Source: Trichomonas vaginalis G3 (lineage: Eukaryota; Parabasalia; Trichomonadida; Trichomonadidae). Taken from it: a DNA stretch of 64,000 nucleotides. A model generated the notes under the pieces. That model was not told the origin of the DNA. It saw only the letters and a program-made list of their open reading frames with translations, and ran no database searches. The stretch lies in contig NC_067204.1 of the NCBI RefSeq assembly GCF_026262505.1, positions 5,365,797 through 5,429,796 of the forward strand, read 5' to 3'. Shown piece after piece: positions 9,284 to 20,306 of this stretch. Numbering within the stretch: position 1 is the stretch's first letter; every line of letters begins with the position of its first letter. Made by a program: the position numbers and the translations under genes.

Positions 9284-10189
9284 TATAGACAAATACCTTT
9301 ATCTGTTGCGTTCAGTAGTGAAAACCCTGACGTCAAAATAAAGGGGAACAGAGTAACGTTTAAGTTTCCAACAGACTGGATTGTGAACATAAATGAAGAG
9401 AAGTACATTGGCATAACATCTATGTATATAACACGTGCTTTAGAAAGTTGACTTTATACTTCAAGTCGAGATAGAAAATGACGAACAGTCTTTAAGCGCC
9501 CAAAACATTCACATATACAAATACTTTAAAGACGATACAACATTGTTGCAATGTATGATTTCATTTAATGAGATGTTCGAGAAAAAGTTCAACATTGAAG
9601 TACAAACTTTACAGCCTTTACGTGAGTTTCTTGCACAACTGAAAGAAGAAGGTAGTCAGCCACAACTTATAGACTTTCATTATGAATTTAATGAAAATGA
9701 AGATGGAACTCATGACTGTCAATTCATTGTATTCTCACCATTCAATGAAGTCGCTAAAAAGAAAAAATCCATTACGTATAAGATTTCAAATCTCTGAACC
9801 AATGAGACTTCAAGAATGTTTTCAATTATGATGCAATGCTTCCGAGGAAAAATGAATTTTCAAAGATTGTAACACCTGGCATTTGGGATAGAAAGCAAGC
9901 TATATTATATTCAAACTTAAGTAAGGGAGTTGAAAATGAGTTCATTGGTCATACAAGAACTTCACCACTTCCTAACCCTAAATACTATAAATTAACTGGC
10001 TTCAATCGTGAGTTTTGGATAGACATGTTCTCCACTCATGACCATAACTGCCCAGTGTTCTTACCTCCAGACCATAAGGACTGTCTCTACATTGAAGCAC
10101 AACTCTTAAACTCTACCATGCTGTATTGTAAAATCTACGCTAGTTTTATTTTTATCACGAATGACCTCATTTCTGACAAAAATAAATGA
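9284..10189 (+). pseudogene. Minor virion protein, possibly penton-like (E2)
   Basis: A broken plus-strand coding region beginning MYRQIPLSVAFSSENPDVKIKG, with VTFKFPTDWIVNINEEKYIGITSMYITR a little further on. The layout (short N-terminus, beta-rich body, aromatic-rich end) resembles the plus-strand genes at 26878 and 29780. About two or three breaks. It may be a related minor capsid or penton-type gene; the family is not certain. Confidence 0.35.
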
Positions 10190-10240
10190 CCTCATTCATG
10201 ACCTCATTCATGACCTCATTGCTGACAAAAATAAATGACC
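10160..10240. repeat. Short tandem repeat ATGACCTCATTC
   Basis: Several copies of a 12-bp word (ATGACCTCATTC) with interspersed GACAAAAATAA lie between two convergent genes. May serve as a termination or spacer repeat for both. Confidence 0.6.
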
Positions 10241-13200
10241 TCAGAACTTCAACTTACGAATAAAGCTTGTTTTAGTCGTTATTGAGAAGTTAAACTTTTC
10301 AGCAAAGCAAGGACTAGAAGACTTACATAAGTCGAATGCAATCTCTTGACCGTCATAAAGTGCTTTATATAACTTCATAACACTGAACTCAGAGTCTTTG
10401 TCAAATTTTCCTTGCGGAACCATTAAACCTTTATCTTCATCATAGAAACACTGAACAGAGTCAGGAAACATTTCATTAGCGGTTAAAGCAATAACATCTT
10501 GCTTCACGCCTTTCATTCTGCAGTGAAATGCAACTTCATTTAAATCATTCGTGAGTAAGTCTATGTAAGTCTTCTTTCCACAAAATATTGACTTGTATGC
10601 TAAACTTTGTTTTCCAGGTGTTATTTCTGCGAAGTCACTATGAAACTGACCAAGGTTTTTACCAATGAGAACTCTTCCATAACGTTTCTCAAACTCTTCA
10701 GCTAAACGAGGGATATCTTCATTGTAGAGATGCATACTGTCGGTATCGCTATAAAAGATGTCCATTCCTAAGTCCTCAGCAGTACAGAATACTTCACACA
10801 TTATTCTCTTCGACATTGATAGAATGTTAACACCAAGTGGACAGAAGTTAAAGTGTCTGCAAATGCTTTTCGTTAGCTTGAAAATAGTTTTATCTGAACC
10901 ATCCAAACCTTCGAACTTCACTATATGGTTGTAGTTTCTGATGGCATATCTTATAGCATCTTTGTCATTTACTATGGTTATTTTTGACTCAATAGGAGAT
11001 AAAATGGTTTTGCCATAAATGCTGTTCAGAATGAGCTTTATATTTTCTTGCAAAGGATTTCCTTCTTTCTTATACTTTAACCTTAACTCAAACAACTTCT
11101 TTACTTCATCTCTTATTCTAATATCTCTGTTTCCATCGTAATAGTATCCTTGCAACACTTCACATTTGACACCTTGATATTTTATGAGGTCTTGTAATGT
11201 TATATGGTCAACATACATTAAACAGCAAGTGTTTGAACTTCTGGGAACGTTAAGTTCTGGATTTAGTTCAGGGTCACAAACTATTAAAGGAAAGTGTCTA
11301 TGTATTCCAATCTCTGTTATCTTAATGAGAACAAAGAAGCCAGACATAAACTTTTCACCAATGGGTTCCTTTTGGTCGTCATCGAATAAATGTCTCATGA
11401 GATACTCTGTGCTTAACATTTCTTTCTTCATAACCTTTGGAATTCCTTCTAAAGTATAAAGTCTTGCTATAGCGGATGGATATAATGAAACAGCGTCGAA
11501 GTCAGCAATGAGTTTCTTTTCGCTCTTTTGTTTCATGTTATCTGACAACATACATCTTCCACCTTGAATGCATCTCGAAATAAATTCTCTTGGTTTATTT
11601 GAGAGGTCATATAAATTTCCATTCGGGAAGTACACTCTGTTCTCAAATAATTTGTTAGCAATTGAACAAATACTAACGTAGTCATAAACGTTTAAATCAA
11701 ACTCTTTCAATAAGTCATTGCGGAACTTACAAAACCTTCTCTTAAAATTCTTACATCTTGTTTGCAGTAAAACGTGCTATATTTTTCTAAGTCGAAGTGG
11801 TTTTCATCTATTCTGCAACCTTTGATGGAATCTATGTTCTTCATGAACGTTTCAATATCTTTTACAAACTTACACGCTTCAGAAATGACACCAGTTCTGT
11901 TGTCATTTGCTAACAAAGTACTGCTGTAGTAGTTATATGGAAATACTTCTTTCGGTCCTGTTTGTAAGTTAAACATAGCAGGAAATAGTTTAAGCTTCTT
12001 ATTTATAACACTGTAAGAGTCTTTTATAATAATTGCCCTTCCTTTATATAAGCCAGTTATTTGCATTGTTCGTGAACCTTTAATGATGGGAGTTCCTTTC
12101 ACTTCTGTCATGTGTCTTAAGATGAAGTTTATATCATAACTGAGGTTATGGAAATATATTAAACTCTTGTCAGGAAGTCGTTCCAAAAATTCTGTTGCAC
12201 AGTTCTGACCCCAAATGCTTTCACTCACTGAACCATCTTCACTGTCATAACAGATGTTAAAAGCTTTATGAAAGCCGTCTGTGCTACACTCAAAGTCAGC
12301 AAAGAAAACGTGCTCAGGAATGAACTTACATTTAGCTTTATTTACTTCTTTTGACTCTGCTTTCTTCTTCAGTTGTACACAATACTTTGGAGCATATGTC
12401 AAATCTTTAAATGGTGCAAGGTTCTGTTTATATAAGTCAGTCGTATATGTGAAAAGTTCTCCATAAGAAATAGGTTCGAAATATTTGCACTCCCACAATG
12501 TTTTCATAACATCCCATAGCGGTGTTGTTCTATCCATGCGAACAATTATTTACCTCTTCATTGTATAATCTTCATCTGTTTTCTCAATGTTCATTCCACC
12601 ACACTCCTTCAAGATTTCTATATAGTTGCGAATGAAATATGTTGTCATTGGAATCTTTCATTTAGCATGTAGTGGTCTTCAACAAGAAGTAAGTCAATAG
12701 TTCGAACAGTTTCATTCTTTTGGTATGTATCTCTTTATTTCATTATGTCTTGAGTCATTGAAATAACCAATGGTAACATTAAATGCTATACTGTTGCGTC
12801 AGAAATTTCTTGTACTTTACTTTGAGGAAAGTCTCTAACACGAATGACTTCTCTCATGTGGTCAATAGTTTCTTCATCTACTCCAGCTGAATGCAAGCAT
12901 AAACGAAACAATTGTCTTCTGTCATAAGTGCTGCAGTTCTTTTGTTCAGTTCATTGAAGATTTGGTAGCGTTCAAGATTTATAGGTAATGTGCAAAGATA
13001 CTTCCAGAACTGACCGCTTCTCTTCTTATAAAACTTCTTTTCACCATTATCTTTCCAAAAGCTTTCTATAAGTGCTGGGTTTCCTGTTTGCTTAAGAGCT
13101 TCCAAAATGGCTTTCTGGTCATTTGTCAGTGTGCTTTCATCTCTATATGGTCGCTTCTGTGGCTTTCCTTTCTTTACATCTGACATTGTTAAGCCTTCAT

Positions 13201-14010
13201 ATTCTGTTAAATCATACATCTTTATTTCAGTAAGATTCTTTATGTTTGTCAAGAAGAAGTCATAGTGCATTTCAACAATACCTGCAGCATTTGCTTCTAT
13301 CTCTGATATAAAGTTCTCCTTCAAGAGCTGATGTAGTAATGTTCCAATATTATTGAGGTTTAACGTAGAACATTCATACTTTCCACCAAGTTTATAACAT
13401 ACCATCCATCTTTGTTGGAGTTTATTTTAATCTTCTCTAAGAGTCTCATGAAAACCTTACCGAAATGTTTGTGTAAGTAGTCTCTGTTTGGTTCATCTAA
13501 AGATTCGATGTTAAAGTCAATGAGTCTATTGCCTGACTTCACATTTCTCTTCCTATTCTCTTCATCTTTCTTTAACCATCTCTCACCTTCTTTTGGTTTG
13601 TCGTCAATGGAACGAATGACATCGTTAGCTTTGCGAACTTGTTCTATAGCACTTTTAAACATCTCTCTTCTCTGTTGTTTCAGTGTGTCGTCTCTTCTTC
13701 TTGTTTCACCAACGTTTGCATTTGTTATGTCAAACATTTCTCTTCTTACTTCATGAGGTATTGAACGTCTATGATATAAGTCAATAGCAATGTCATTTAA
13801 AGGAAATGCTCTTGCATGGACTTCGTCCTCGCCGCGTTGCGGCTTTATGAACTCATGAATTCTATCATAACTTATTGCACCATTATAGTCATTGAGGATG
13901 GCAGCGAGTGCTTTTTTGTTTGTTGCGTAATGCTTTGCAACATCTATATTAGCTTCTGTTAGAAGTTGTTTTATTTCCGAGTGTTCTAACTTAGACAACT
14001 TCCGATACAT
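10241..14010 (-). pseudogene. Protein-primed DNA polymerase B with N-terminal extension (E2)
   Basis: Family-B polymerase of the protein-primed type used by Polintons. Visible motifs: exonuclease I VFFADFE, exonuclease II FHNLSYDINF, exonuclease III KQDVRI, polymerase A DFDAVSLYPS, polymerase B KLILNSIYGK and polymerase C FYSDTDSMHL. The N-terminal region carries a small helical domain (KLEHSEIKQLLTEAN...) similar to the start of the 378-aa proteins of E1 and E3. It also has an EDNCFVYACIQL motif that recalls the Cys motif of OTU-like proteases. The gene is broken, about three or four breaks. A GC-rich double hairpin lies in frame at 13818-13843. Confidence 0.85.
13818..13843. repeat. GC-rich double mini-hairpin in the E2 polymerase gene
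   Basis: GGAC-TTC-GTCC (13818-13828), TC spacer, GCCGC-GTT-GCGGC (13831-13843). In frame on the minus strand (PQRGEDEVHA). A related block with the identical first hairpin is at 18629. Confidence 0.75.
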
Positions 14011-14101
14011 CTTTAGTAGGAAATAAAAAAATATTTTTTGAAAAAATTAGATTAGATTTTTTTTAAGTTATTTTTCAAAATAATTTAATATTTTTATTTT
14101 A

Positions 14102-14575
14102 ATGAAACACATGCAAGATTGCAAGTTCTTTTCATACAATGCTCTCGCTACTGCCATCAAGAATGAGTTCAATGGTGCTTCAAACGTTAATGTTATCTTT
14201 AACAAGAAGTTTGTGAAAGAATCTAAGTTTGGTCAGTATGTCAGACCATTAGCTATTGTCATTGACCGCAAGCGTTATACTTCACAAGAGTTAGCAGTAG
14301 TTTTGAAACAAAAGAGTTTCTTCGTCAATGTCAAAGATACTCATTATACTGTTATAAAGAACTCTAACATTGACTTCTTCAGTATTGCTTTAAATCTTTC
14401 CGAACAGAAAGAATATAAGAAGGGTGAAACAAATGTGAAATATTATCCTTCATCTCTGAAGACAATAACGAACAAAGATGTTATACAGAAATTCTTACCA
14501 AAGGTTGAAGAAGCTTCTATTGACATTGACGAAGGAAGTGAAATGGTTGAAGAAATAGACCCTGAAGCTATTTAA
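14102..14575 (+). CDS. Unknown E2 protein, 157 aa
   Basis: No family recognised. The body is basic and beta/alpha mixed (VNVIFNKKFVKESKFGQYVRPLAIVID) with an acidic tail (EEASIDIDEGSEMVEEIDPEAI). It is divergently transcribed from the polymerase gene across a 91-bp AT-rich spacer that must hold both promoters. Position suggests an early or replication accessory such as a DNA-binding protein (inference). Confidence 0.6.
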   Translation: MKHMQDCKFFSYNALATAIKNEFNGASNVNVIFNKKFVKESKFGQYVRPLAIVIDRKRYTSQELAVVLKQKSFFVNVKDTHYTVIKNSNIDFFSIALNLSEQKEYKKGETNVKYYPSSLKTITNKDVIQKFLPKVEEASIDIDEGSEMVEEIDPEAI

Positions 14576-14593
14576 GCAAAAATATATTTTTGG

Positions 14594-14818
14594 TTAGTCT
14601 TCATATCGATATTTTACAACAATTCCCCAATGTATAAACTTTTCATACGCTTTTTCATAAGCTTTATATACCTTCAGAAATTTTGCATAATCTTTAGAAG
14701 CATTTAGATATTGTTTAAATGCTTTGTATGTCTTCAGAAATTTTGCATAATCTTTACATGTTGTTCGTTCTCTTCTTCTGTCATGAGTTCCGAATATTCT
14801 AAATTCATGTTCTTTCAT
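14594..14818 (-). CDS. Small repeat protein, 74 aa (E2)
   Basis: Starts MKEHEFRIFGTHDRRRER. It contains two near-copies of CKDYAKFLKTYKAF, an aromatic and lysine-rich amphipathic repeat. The downstream ATG is preferred because an AT-rich E2-type leader lies just before it. Unknown function. Confidence 0.45.
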   Translation of the reverse strand: MKEHEFRIFGTHDRRRERTTCKDYAKFLKTYKAFKQYLNASKDYAKFLKVYKAYEKAYEKFIHWGIVVKYRYED

Positions 14819-14862
14819 ATGAGATAAAATTTTATAAAAAAATAAAATTAGCTTAGATTTTT

Positions 14863-15688
14863 TTATTCTTCCTCTTTGAAGTTGTCGAAATATTCTGTTA
14901 TCTTTTCCTTCAGTAGCGGTAAGTCTTCTTTGAATGTAAGTATTGTGCAACCTTTGATGTCATAGTGTGTTTGAGGAAGAGTATTTTTGACAATTTCCTT
15001 TATTTGCTCATTCGGTGTCATTGAAATCGGTAAGTTTTCACGATAGAACCAGTTTCTGTCAGATTTGTATCTTAGCAAGGTCGTAAAAGCTTTTGTTGTT
15101 TCTTCTGACTAAATGCAACATAACCATATCTCTATCTTCTTCTTTCTCCAACTCTTCAGCGTAAATCATATACTTATAACTCTTTTCCTTTCCTTTTGGT
15201 ACTGAACGTGGTATTCTTTTCTGTATGCTTTTGTCTTTGGATTCAATGACTTCATCTTTTGCTTGAAGTTTCTTTTCCATCTCTCCACGTTCTGCTTTAT
15301 ATAGTTCATCTAACATCATGAAAATATAACAAGCATAACGAGGTGAAGCCCACATTGCTACAGCATTTACAAGAAGTCTATGAACATAATAACCTTTCAA
15401 ACCAGGTGCCAAATTCTTGCGATTTTCGTACGGAATCTCTTCCCTCGGTTTTCCGAGGGAAGCAATCATATGAGGAAATTCTTCTAAAAGTTCTTTTGCC
15501 TGTTGGTTTTCAAACCAATGATATGCTTGCTTTGTAGAAAGAAGAGCATTCATTATACTTTGCATTTGGTACATGTCATCTTTGACTGAACGAATGAGTC
15601 TCAATTGTTTGTTATACTGTATGTATTCGTATTCTTCATTTATGGCTTCATGAACGATAGCAGTTGTTGTGTTCTCTGTTGTTGACAT
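14863..15688 (-). pseudogene. KilA-N domain protein 1 (E2)
   Basis: The central region PGLKGYYVHRLLVNAVAMWASPRYACYIFMMLDEL matches the C-terminal half of KilA-N, a DNA-binding domain of DNA viruses and phages. A coiled coil with EEMEKKLQAKDE-like heptads follows, then a basic segment. It starts at ATG 15688 (MSTTENTT), preceded by the conserved leader TTTTGTATGTAAAGACAG. It contains a 10-bp-stem GC hairpin (15439-15462). Broken, about one break. Confidence 0.65.
15439..15462. repeat. GC-rich hairpin in the KilA-N gene
   Basis: CTTCCCTCGG - TTTT - CCGAGGGAAG, a perfect 10-bp stem, in frame in the KilA-N gene. It is the longest stem of the GC-rich hairpin family in this window, and single rather than double. 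Confidence 0.7.
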
Positions 15689-15779
15689 ATCTGTCTTTAC
15701 ATACAAAATAAAAAAAATAAATAAAAATAAAATTAGCGTTATTTTTTCTATCTTTCACAAAAGACCAAAAATAAACGCT

Positions 15780-16391
15780 TTACATGTATTTTTCAGCAAC
15801 TTCGTCAAATAATTTTATAGCTTTATCTATCTCATCTACTTCAAACGTTTCTTTACCTTTTATGGGAGCACCATACATTTTCTCAAACTTTTCGAGTAGT
15901 TCTGTTTCTGCGGCTCTCATATCATTAACGAACACAACCTTGACTCTATTGACTGTAGAGTCATATCTTTGAGTTATATTATATGTCCTTCCTATCTTAT
16001 ATCTTTTTGTGTTGAAGTCCTTCGGTTTCTGAACGATGTAAAGTAAGCCTTCACTGCAACGTTCCGTATCGAATGAACCATAAGTTATGAAGTTATATCC
16101 AACAACTGGGTCAATCCATAACAAAACTATTGGTATAAGACTTTGGTCGATGAGATATGCTGTAGTTCCATAGAATCTTACTGATATCATAAGCTCAGGA
16201 TTTCTTGTCAAAATTTTCTGAGTTGAAGCATTTCTAACCCAGTCGTGTGTTTTCTTTCCAGATGGAAATATAATGTCTGACAAAGAATATTTGTTGTATT
16301 TCTTTGAGTATCTTACGTTTAAATCACCTATTCTAACCAATTTGGTGTCATTGTCTATCTTTCTAACTGTTTCAAACTCAATGTTTGACAT
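15780..16391 (-). CDS. KilA-N / T5orf172 (GIY-YIG-like) protein (E2)
   Basis: The N-terminal part (YSLSDIIFPSGKKTHDWVRNASTQKIL) resembles a KilA-N domain. The C-terminal part (EGLLYIVQKPKDFNTKRYKIGRTYNITQRYDST...AAETELLEKF) fits the T5orf172/MUG113 family related to GIY-YIG nucleases, with YIV...YKIGRT as the nuclease-like core. This pairing is common in large DNA viruses. The start is ATG 16391 (MSNIEFETV), with the same TGTATGTAAAGACA leader as KilA-N protein 1. Probably a DNA-binding regulator or homing-type nuclease. Confidence 0.65.
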   Translation of the reverse strand: MSNIEFETVRKIDNDTKLVRIGDLNVRYSKKYNKYSLSDIIFPSGKKTHDWVRNASTQKILTRNPELMISVRFYGTTAYLIDQSLIPIVLLWIDPVVGYNFITYGSFDTERCSEGLLYIVQKPKDFNTKRYKIGRTYNITQRYDSTVNRVKVVFVNDMRAAETELLEKFEKMYGAPIKGKETFEVDEIDKAIKLFDEVAEKYM

Positions 16392-16502
16392 ATATGTCTT
16401 TACATACAAAATAAAAAAATAAATAAAAATAAAACTAACTTTATTTTTTCTGTCTTAAGGAAATTCATGAAATTTGGTCATTTTTCAGCAAAAATAATGT
16501 TT

Positions 16503-16552
16503 AGGTGAAGTGGTGAGATCTCACCTGTTTTCTCACCTGTTTTTTCACATAA
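16503..16552 (-). repeat. Iteron palindrome cassette C2
   Basis: GGTGA-type heptamers repeated at about one-turn spacing on the minus strand, an AGATCT centre, then the complementary heptamers TCTCACC and TTCACCT. Lies between the promoter of the 15780 gene and the end of the 16557 gene. Confidence 0.7.
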
Positions 16553-16556
16553 CTAT

Positions 16557-17495
16557 TTACAAGCGTTTTACATGAATTGTACGATGTATATTTGAAATCC
16601 TAAACAGTTTTGTAGCTTCTATTTCTTCTTTTAGTACATCGAATGTTTTAACTATGCCGAAGGTTTCTTTATATTTCTTCATGACGTCAGATAGAAGGAA
16701 ATCTTCTGCTGTTGGATAGTTTTTGTTCAGAAATGCTAACATGTCCATTTTATTTTCTGCTGGTTTTTCTGCTTCTTTCCTTAAGTCTGCATAGTCGTTT
16801 CTCATACGTTCTATCTCTTTGACGGAGTAGTTATATCTCCTCATTGCTGCTTTACATTTAGAACATTGCGGGTTCATTTTTGCGTTATATTCTGAAACCT
16901 TACCTGCTAAAACAACTAAAGCGTCAATTGCTCTCTTCATCTCAAACATAGCGGGTCTTATTTGTTTGTTCCATACTTTACCTCTTCTATCTTCATCTCT
17001 TATCTGCCATACACATTCAGCAACTAACGAAACAAAGTTGTCGTAGGTCTTAAATTCTTCAGATTTATATATGTCAGAAACATTCTTATATACCATGTCG
17101 CAATCTTTGTCCATAACCTTATGGTTGCAATGAAATCCTAGAAACTCATAGTTTACCTTTCGTATGAACTTCTTTATTTCTACTGAGTCAGTTGCTTTGA
17201 CTTCAATTTCGTCGAATTCAGGAATGGTTAGTTTTTGTTGCTGAATTTCAGGTAGTTTAGGCAAATGGTCAATAATGTCCTCCATTTCATAAAGATACTG
17301 TTCATTTGTTTCATCTTTCGCACTACAGTCTAAATTACATGTTAAAAGTTCTTGCTTTATCTTCTGGATTTCTGTTTCAAAAGTATATGAAGAAGGAATG
17401 AAGCTTTTCATCTCTACTAACATAGATGTTGGATTCATGACTAAAGAGTTTGGTGCTGTAGTTGTTTGTATTGCTGTTGTGCCGATTGTTGACAT
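16557..17495 (-). CDS. Unknown E2 protein, 312 aa
   Basis: Starts at ATG 17495 (MSTIGTTAIQTTTAP). Mostly helical and charged, with CNHKVMDKDCDM and CSKCKAAMRRY motifs that could bind a metal ion. A coiled-coil section follows (VKEIERMRNDYADLRKEAEK), then a C-terminal region ending IHRTIHVKRL. The end part could be a short virus-type regulatory domain of the kind found after KilA-N. Same block and leader style as the two KilA-N genes, so probably regulatory; no family assigned. Confidence 0.5.
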   Translation of the reverse strand: MSTIGTTAIQTTTAPNSLVMNPTSMLVEMKSFIPSSYTFETEIQKIKQELLTCNLDCSAKDETNEQYLYEMEDIIDHLPKLPEIQQQKLTIPEFDEIEVKATDSVEIKKFIRKVNYEFLGFHCNHKVMDKDCDMVYKNVSDIYKSEEFKTYDNFVSLVAECVWQIRDEDRRGKVWNKQIRPAMFEMKRAIDALVVLAGKVSEYNAKMNPQCSKCKAAMRRYNYSVKEIERMRNDYADLRKEAEKPAENKMDMLAFLNKNYPTAEDFLLSDVMKKYKETFGIVKTFDVLKEEIEATKLFRISNIHRTIHVKRL

Positions 17496-18768
17496 TTTTA
17501 TTTTTTTATACAAAATAAAAAAAATAAAAAAAATAAAACTAACTTTATTTTTTATTTCGGGAAAATTCATGAAAATTCAAGAGGTGAAAAAAGAGGTGAA
17601 AAAACAGGTGAGATCTCACCTCTTCACCTAAACATTATTTTTGGGTCCTTTACACTCATTACGAAGAAGTCTTGACAAAACATTTACGTTCATGTTTGAC
17701 AAAACATTTACGAAGAAGTTTTGACAAAACATTTACGATGAAATCATGACAAAACATGTACGTTCATTACGAAGAAGTTTTGACAAAACATTTACGATGA
17801 AATCATGACAAATCATTTACGATGAAGTCTTGACAAAACATTTACGAAGAAGTCATGAAAATTCAAGAGGTGAAAAAAGAGGTGAAAAAACAGGTGAGAT
17901 CTCACCTCTTCACCTAAATTATATTTTTGCTGAATTCAGCAACAAAATGAACGAGGTCAGGATGTATGTAAATACATTTGAATTCATTCATAACACCCTT
18001 AGTAAGCTCATAAAATGCTTGTTTTGAGGTCGAGCCACTTTTGGCTCCACCGTATTCTTTCAACCAAAACTCAAGAATTTCCTGCATGAATTTTGTATAA
18101 AAAGCAACCGTCGGAATTCAGACTGTTGCTATATTCTTCACAAAACATTTACGCTCATTACGATGAAGAAGTCATGACAAAACATATACGATGAAGTCAT
18201 GACAAAACATATACGAAGAAGTCTTGACAAAACATTTACGATGAAATCATGACAAAACATTTACCCGACATTCTCGTCAAATACAAAAAAAATGACACTT
18301 TTTCATTAGATAACTGTTATTTTTTGACGAAGTGAAGATTGACACTTCGTCAAAAAAATCCCTGAAATCATGTCTTTACATACAAAAAAAATACAAAAAA
18401 TGACACTTTTTCATTAGATAACTGTTATTTTTTGACGAAGTGAAGATTGACACTTCGTCAAAAAAATCCCTGAAATCATGTCTTTACATACAAAAAATAC
18501 AAAATAAATAAAATAAAACTAACTTTATTTTTTATTTCGGGAAAATTCATGAAAATTCAAGAGGGTAGAAATGAGGGTAGAAATGAGGTTAGATCTAACC
18601 ATCTACCCTAAACATTATTTTTGGTCATGGACTTCGTCCTCGCCGCTTCGGTCTGAAAGACCTCAGGACTCAAAGAGTCCGTTTGCGTCTTTATGTTAAA
18701 ATAAATGGTACCATTAATGATATCATGACTGTTCTCGTTCATGTCTGATTTACATCCAACGAAAAAGT
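17496..18768. repeat. E2 repeat arena: iteron cassettes, 24-bp minisatellite, duplicated hairpin
   Basis: No gene. Cassettes C3 (17581-17630), C4 (17867-17916) and C5 (18561-18610) are iteron palindromes. Two blocks of a roughly 24-bp minisatellite (TTTACGAAGAAGTCTTGAC-AAAACA) lie at about 17660-17855 and 18140-18265. A unit of about 100 bp is directly duplicated (about 18281-18382 and 18391-18491). It holds a perfect GACGAAGTG...CACTTCGTC hairpin and the TGTCTTTACATAC leader word. Hairpin GAGCCA-CTTT-TGGCTC is at 18032-18047. A run of four GC mini-hairpins is at 18629-18680. The dense symmetrical repeats suggest an origin or regulatory region (inference). Confidence 0.7.
18629..18680. repeat. 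Cluster of four GC-rich mini-hairpins
   Basis: GGAC-TTC-GTCC, CCG-CTT-CGG, GGTCT-GAA-AGACC (its first bases shared with the previous stem) and GGACTC-AAA-GAGTCC follow each other with 0-3 base spacers. The first matches the hairpin at 13818, the last the one at 48794. Confidence 0.75.
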
Positions 18769-18926
18769 TTAGAAGAATTTTCTTATTCTTTCTGGCATAT
18801 TTTTGTCTTTCCAGTACTCCCGCTCTAATGGTCCCAGATGTGTTGGCTTTGACTCTCTCAAGTTCTTAGATGGTATAACATCTTCAACGCCTCCTTCATA
18901 TCTTACTTTATAAGTGTCATCGTTTG
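18769..18926 (-). pseudogene. Integrase, far end cut off by the MULE (E2)
   Basis: The minus-strand stretch ending ...LGPLEREYWKDKNMPERIRKFF is the C-terminal portion of the E2 integrase region. It is separated from the main part (22809-23745) by the MULE. A sequence like VRYEGGVEDVIPSKNLR resembles the chromodomain-like tail found on Polinton integrases. Bases 18918-18926 are one copy of the MULE target duplication. Confidence 0.55.
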
Positions 18927-19744
18927 GAGATATAAAAATTGCTCACATTTGCTCACATTTTGGCACTTTTTTTGTACGTTTGTCAAAAAATTGTGAGGAA
19001 GATCTCACAAAAATAGTCAAAATGTGAGCAAATTTTGAGAAGTGCTCACATTTTGACATACGATTATTTTCATACGTTTTTTTGATGAATTCTAATAAAA
19101 CTTCATTACCACTTTCAGAACGAAGCGTAACTTTTCAGCACGTAACGCTCTATCATGTGTAGTGACATATTATTCAAAAAAACTCAGATTGCTTATCTTA
19201 TAATAACAATTTCATTAGAAAAAATGCACGATTTCACGCTAAAACTTTGAAGCAATTCTTAAATTCGGATAAAAAATCGATATGTATTACACTTTAAACT
19301 TCAAAAAATGGTTCAAAATTTAGACTTAGTTTATCTTAACAATATAGCAGATTTTAAGCCGAACAAGTAGGAGTAATAGAAATAGCTCTTGAAAATAATT
19401 ACAATTAGTAATATGTAAGTCAAAGTTCGAGTATTCTAATAAATAAACGTTCCGGATTTTCTTTACTACAAGAATCAATACTTAATATATAGAAGCAACA
19501 GTAAAAACTTATTAGAGATTCAAAAAGAAAGTTGACTAAAGAGAATCTTTTTATATAAGTAATTTTATTTTTTTGAAATACGAGATCGAATAAACATGTA
19601 TTTTATTTTATTACTATAATAATACGTTTTTACATAGTAAGAAAGTTTAGAGACTGAAATGAAATTAAAAATTGAGAAAAAAATAAAGCTTTTCTATAAA
19701 AATTCATATTAATATATAGTATAATGATATTACAATTTATTGAT
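18927..19744. repeat. MULE left terminal inverted repeat, 818 bp
   Basis: Identical, as far as I read it, to the complement of 21991-22808, with no length difference. The identity ends sharply at ...TTACAATTTATTGAT. Confidence 0.85.
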
Positions 19745-20116
19745 CAAATAAAAAGAATATTTGTTGAATAATTTCTGTTCAAATTAAAAGTTCTTCAACT
19801 TACGGTAAATCTATCTGCCTTAAAAAGTATTACGATATTATGCAAAGTCAATTTTCTCCAAAAAAATATTTGAAGATGATACTTTAAGTATACCAAAAAT
19901 ACAAGAATTTTGAGAGAACTCAATGAATTTTTGTGAAGGTGGAGTTAAATTGAGAAGATTTTTGGTCAGAGAAAAACAAAAATTACTATCTGATAAAATG
20001 GTATTAAAATGAAAAAAGTTTAAACAAAGGAAATGAAGAATTTATATTATATTAGAATTTAAAGAGTAAATATAAAAGATTGAAAGAAAGAATAATAATA
20101 GGATTCTTGAATGCAA

Positions 20117-20306
20117 CATTTGGAATGATGTTTCCAGTTGTAGATGTGTTAAGCAAAGAGAGATAATGATAGTTTCTTGAGTTTTGAGTTAAGCTTGTTG
20201 TAGATGAGAGAGAAATTTTGACGAGACTGAGGAACTTCATTTGGAATGATGTTTCCAGTTGTAGATGTGTTAAGCAAAGAGAGATAATGATAGTTTCTTG
20301 AGTTTT
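20117..20306. repeat. Internal tandem duplication in the MULE
   Basis: A unit of about 70 bp containing TTGGAATGATGTTTCCAG and TAGTTTCTTGAGTTTT appears twice, separated by about 50 bp. On the minus strand both copies are open (NSRNYHYLSLLNTSTTGNIIPN). They may be a captured host gene fragment, but I recognise no family. Confidence 0.7.

Noticed and set aside
17660-18265. CRISPR array
   Set aside because: The regularly spaced repeats are a minisatellite: units abut with no unique spacers, and no cas-like gene is present.
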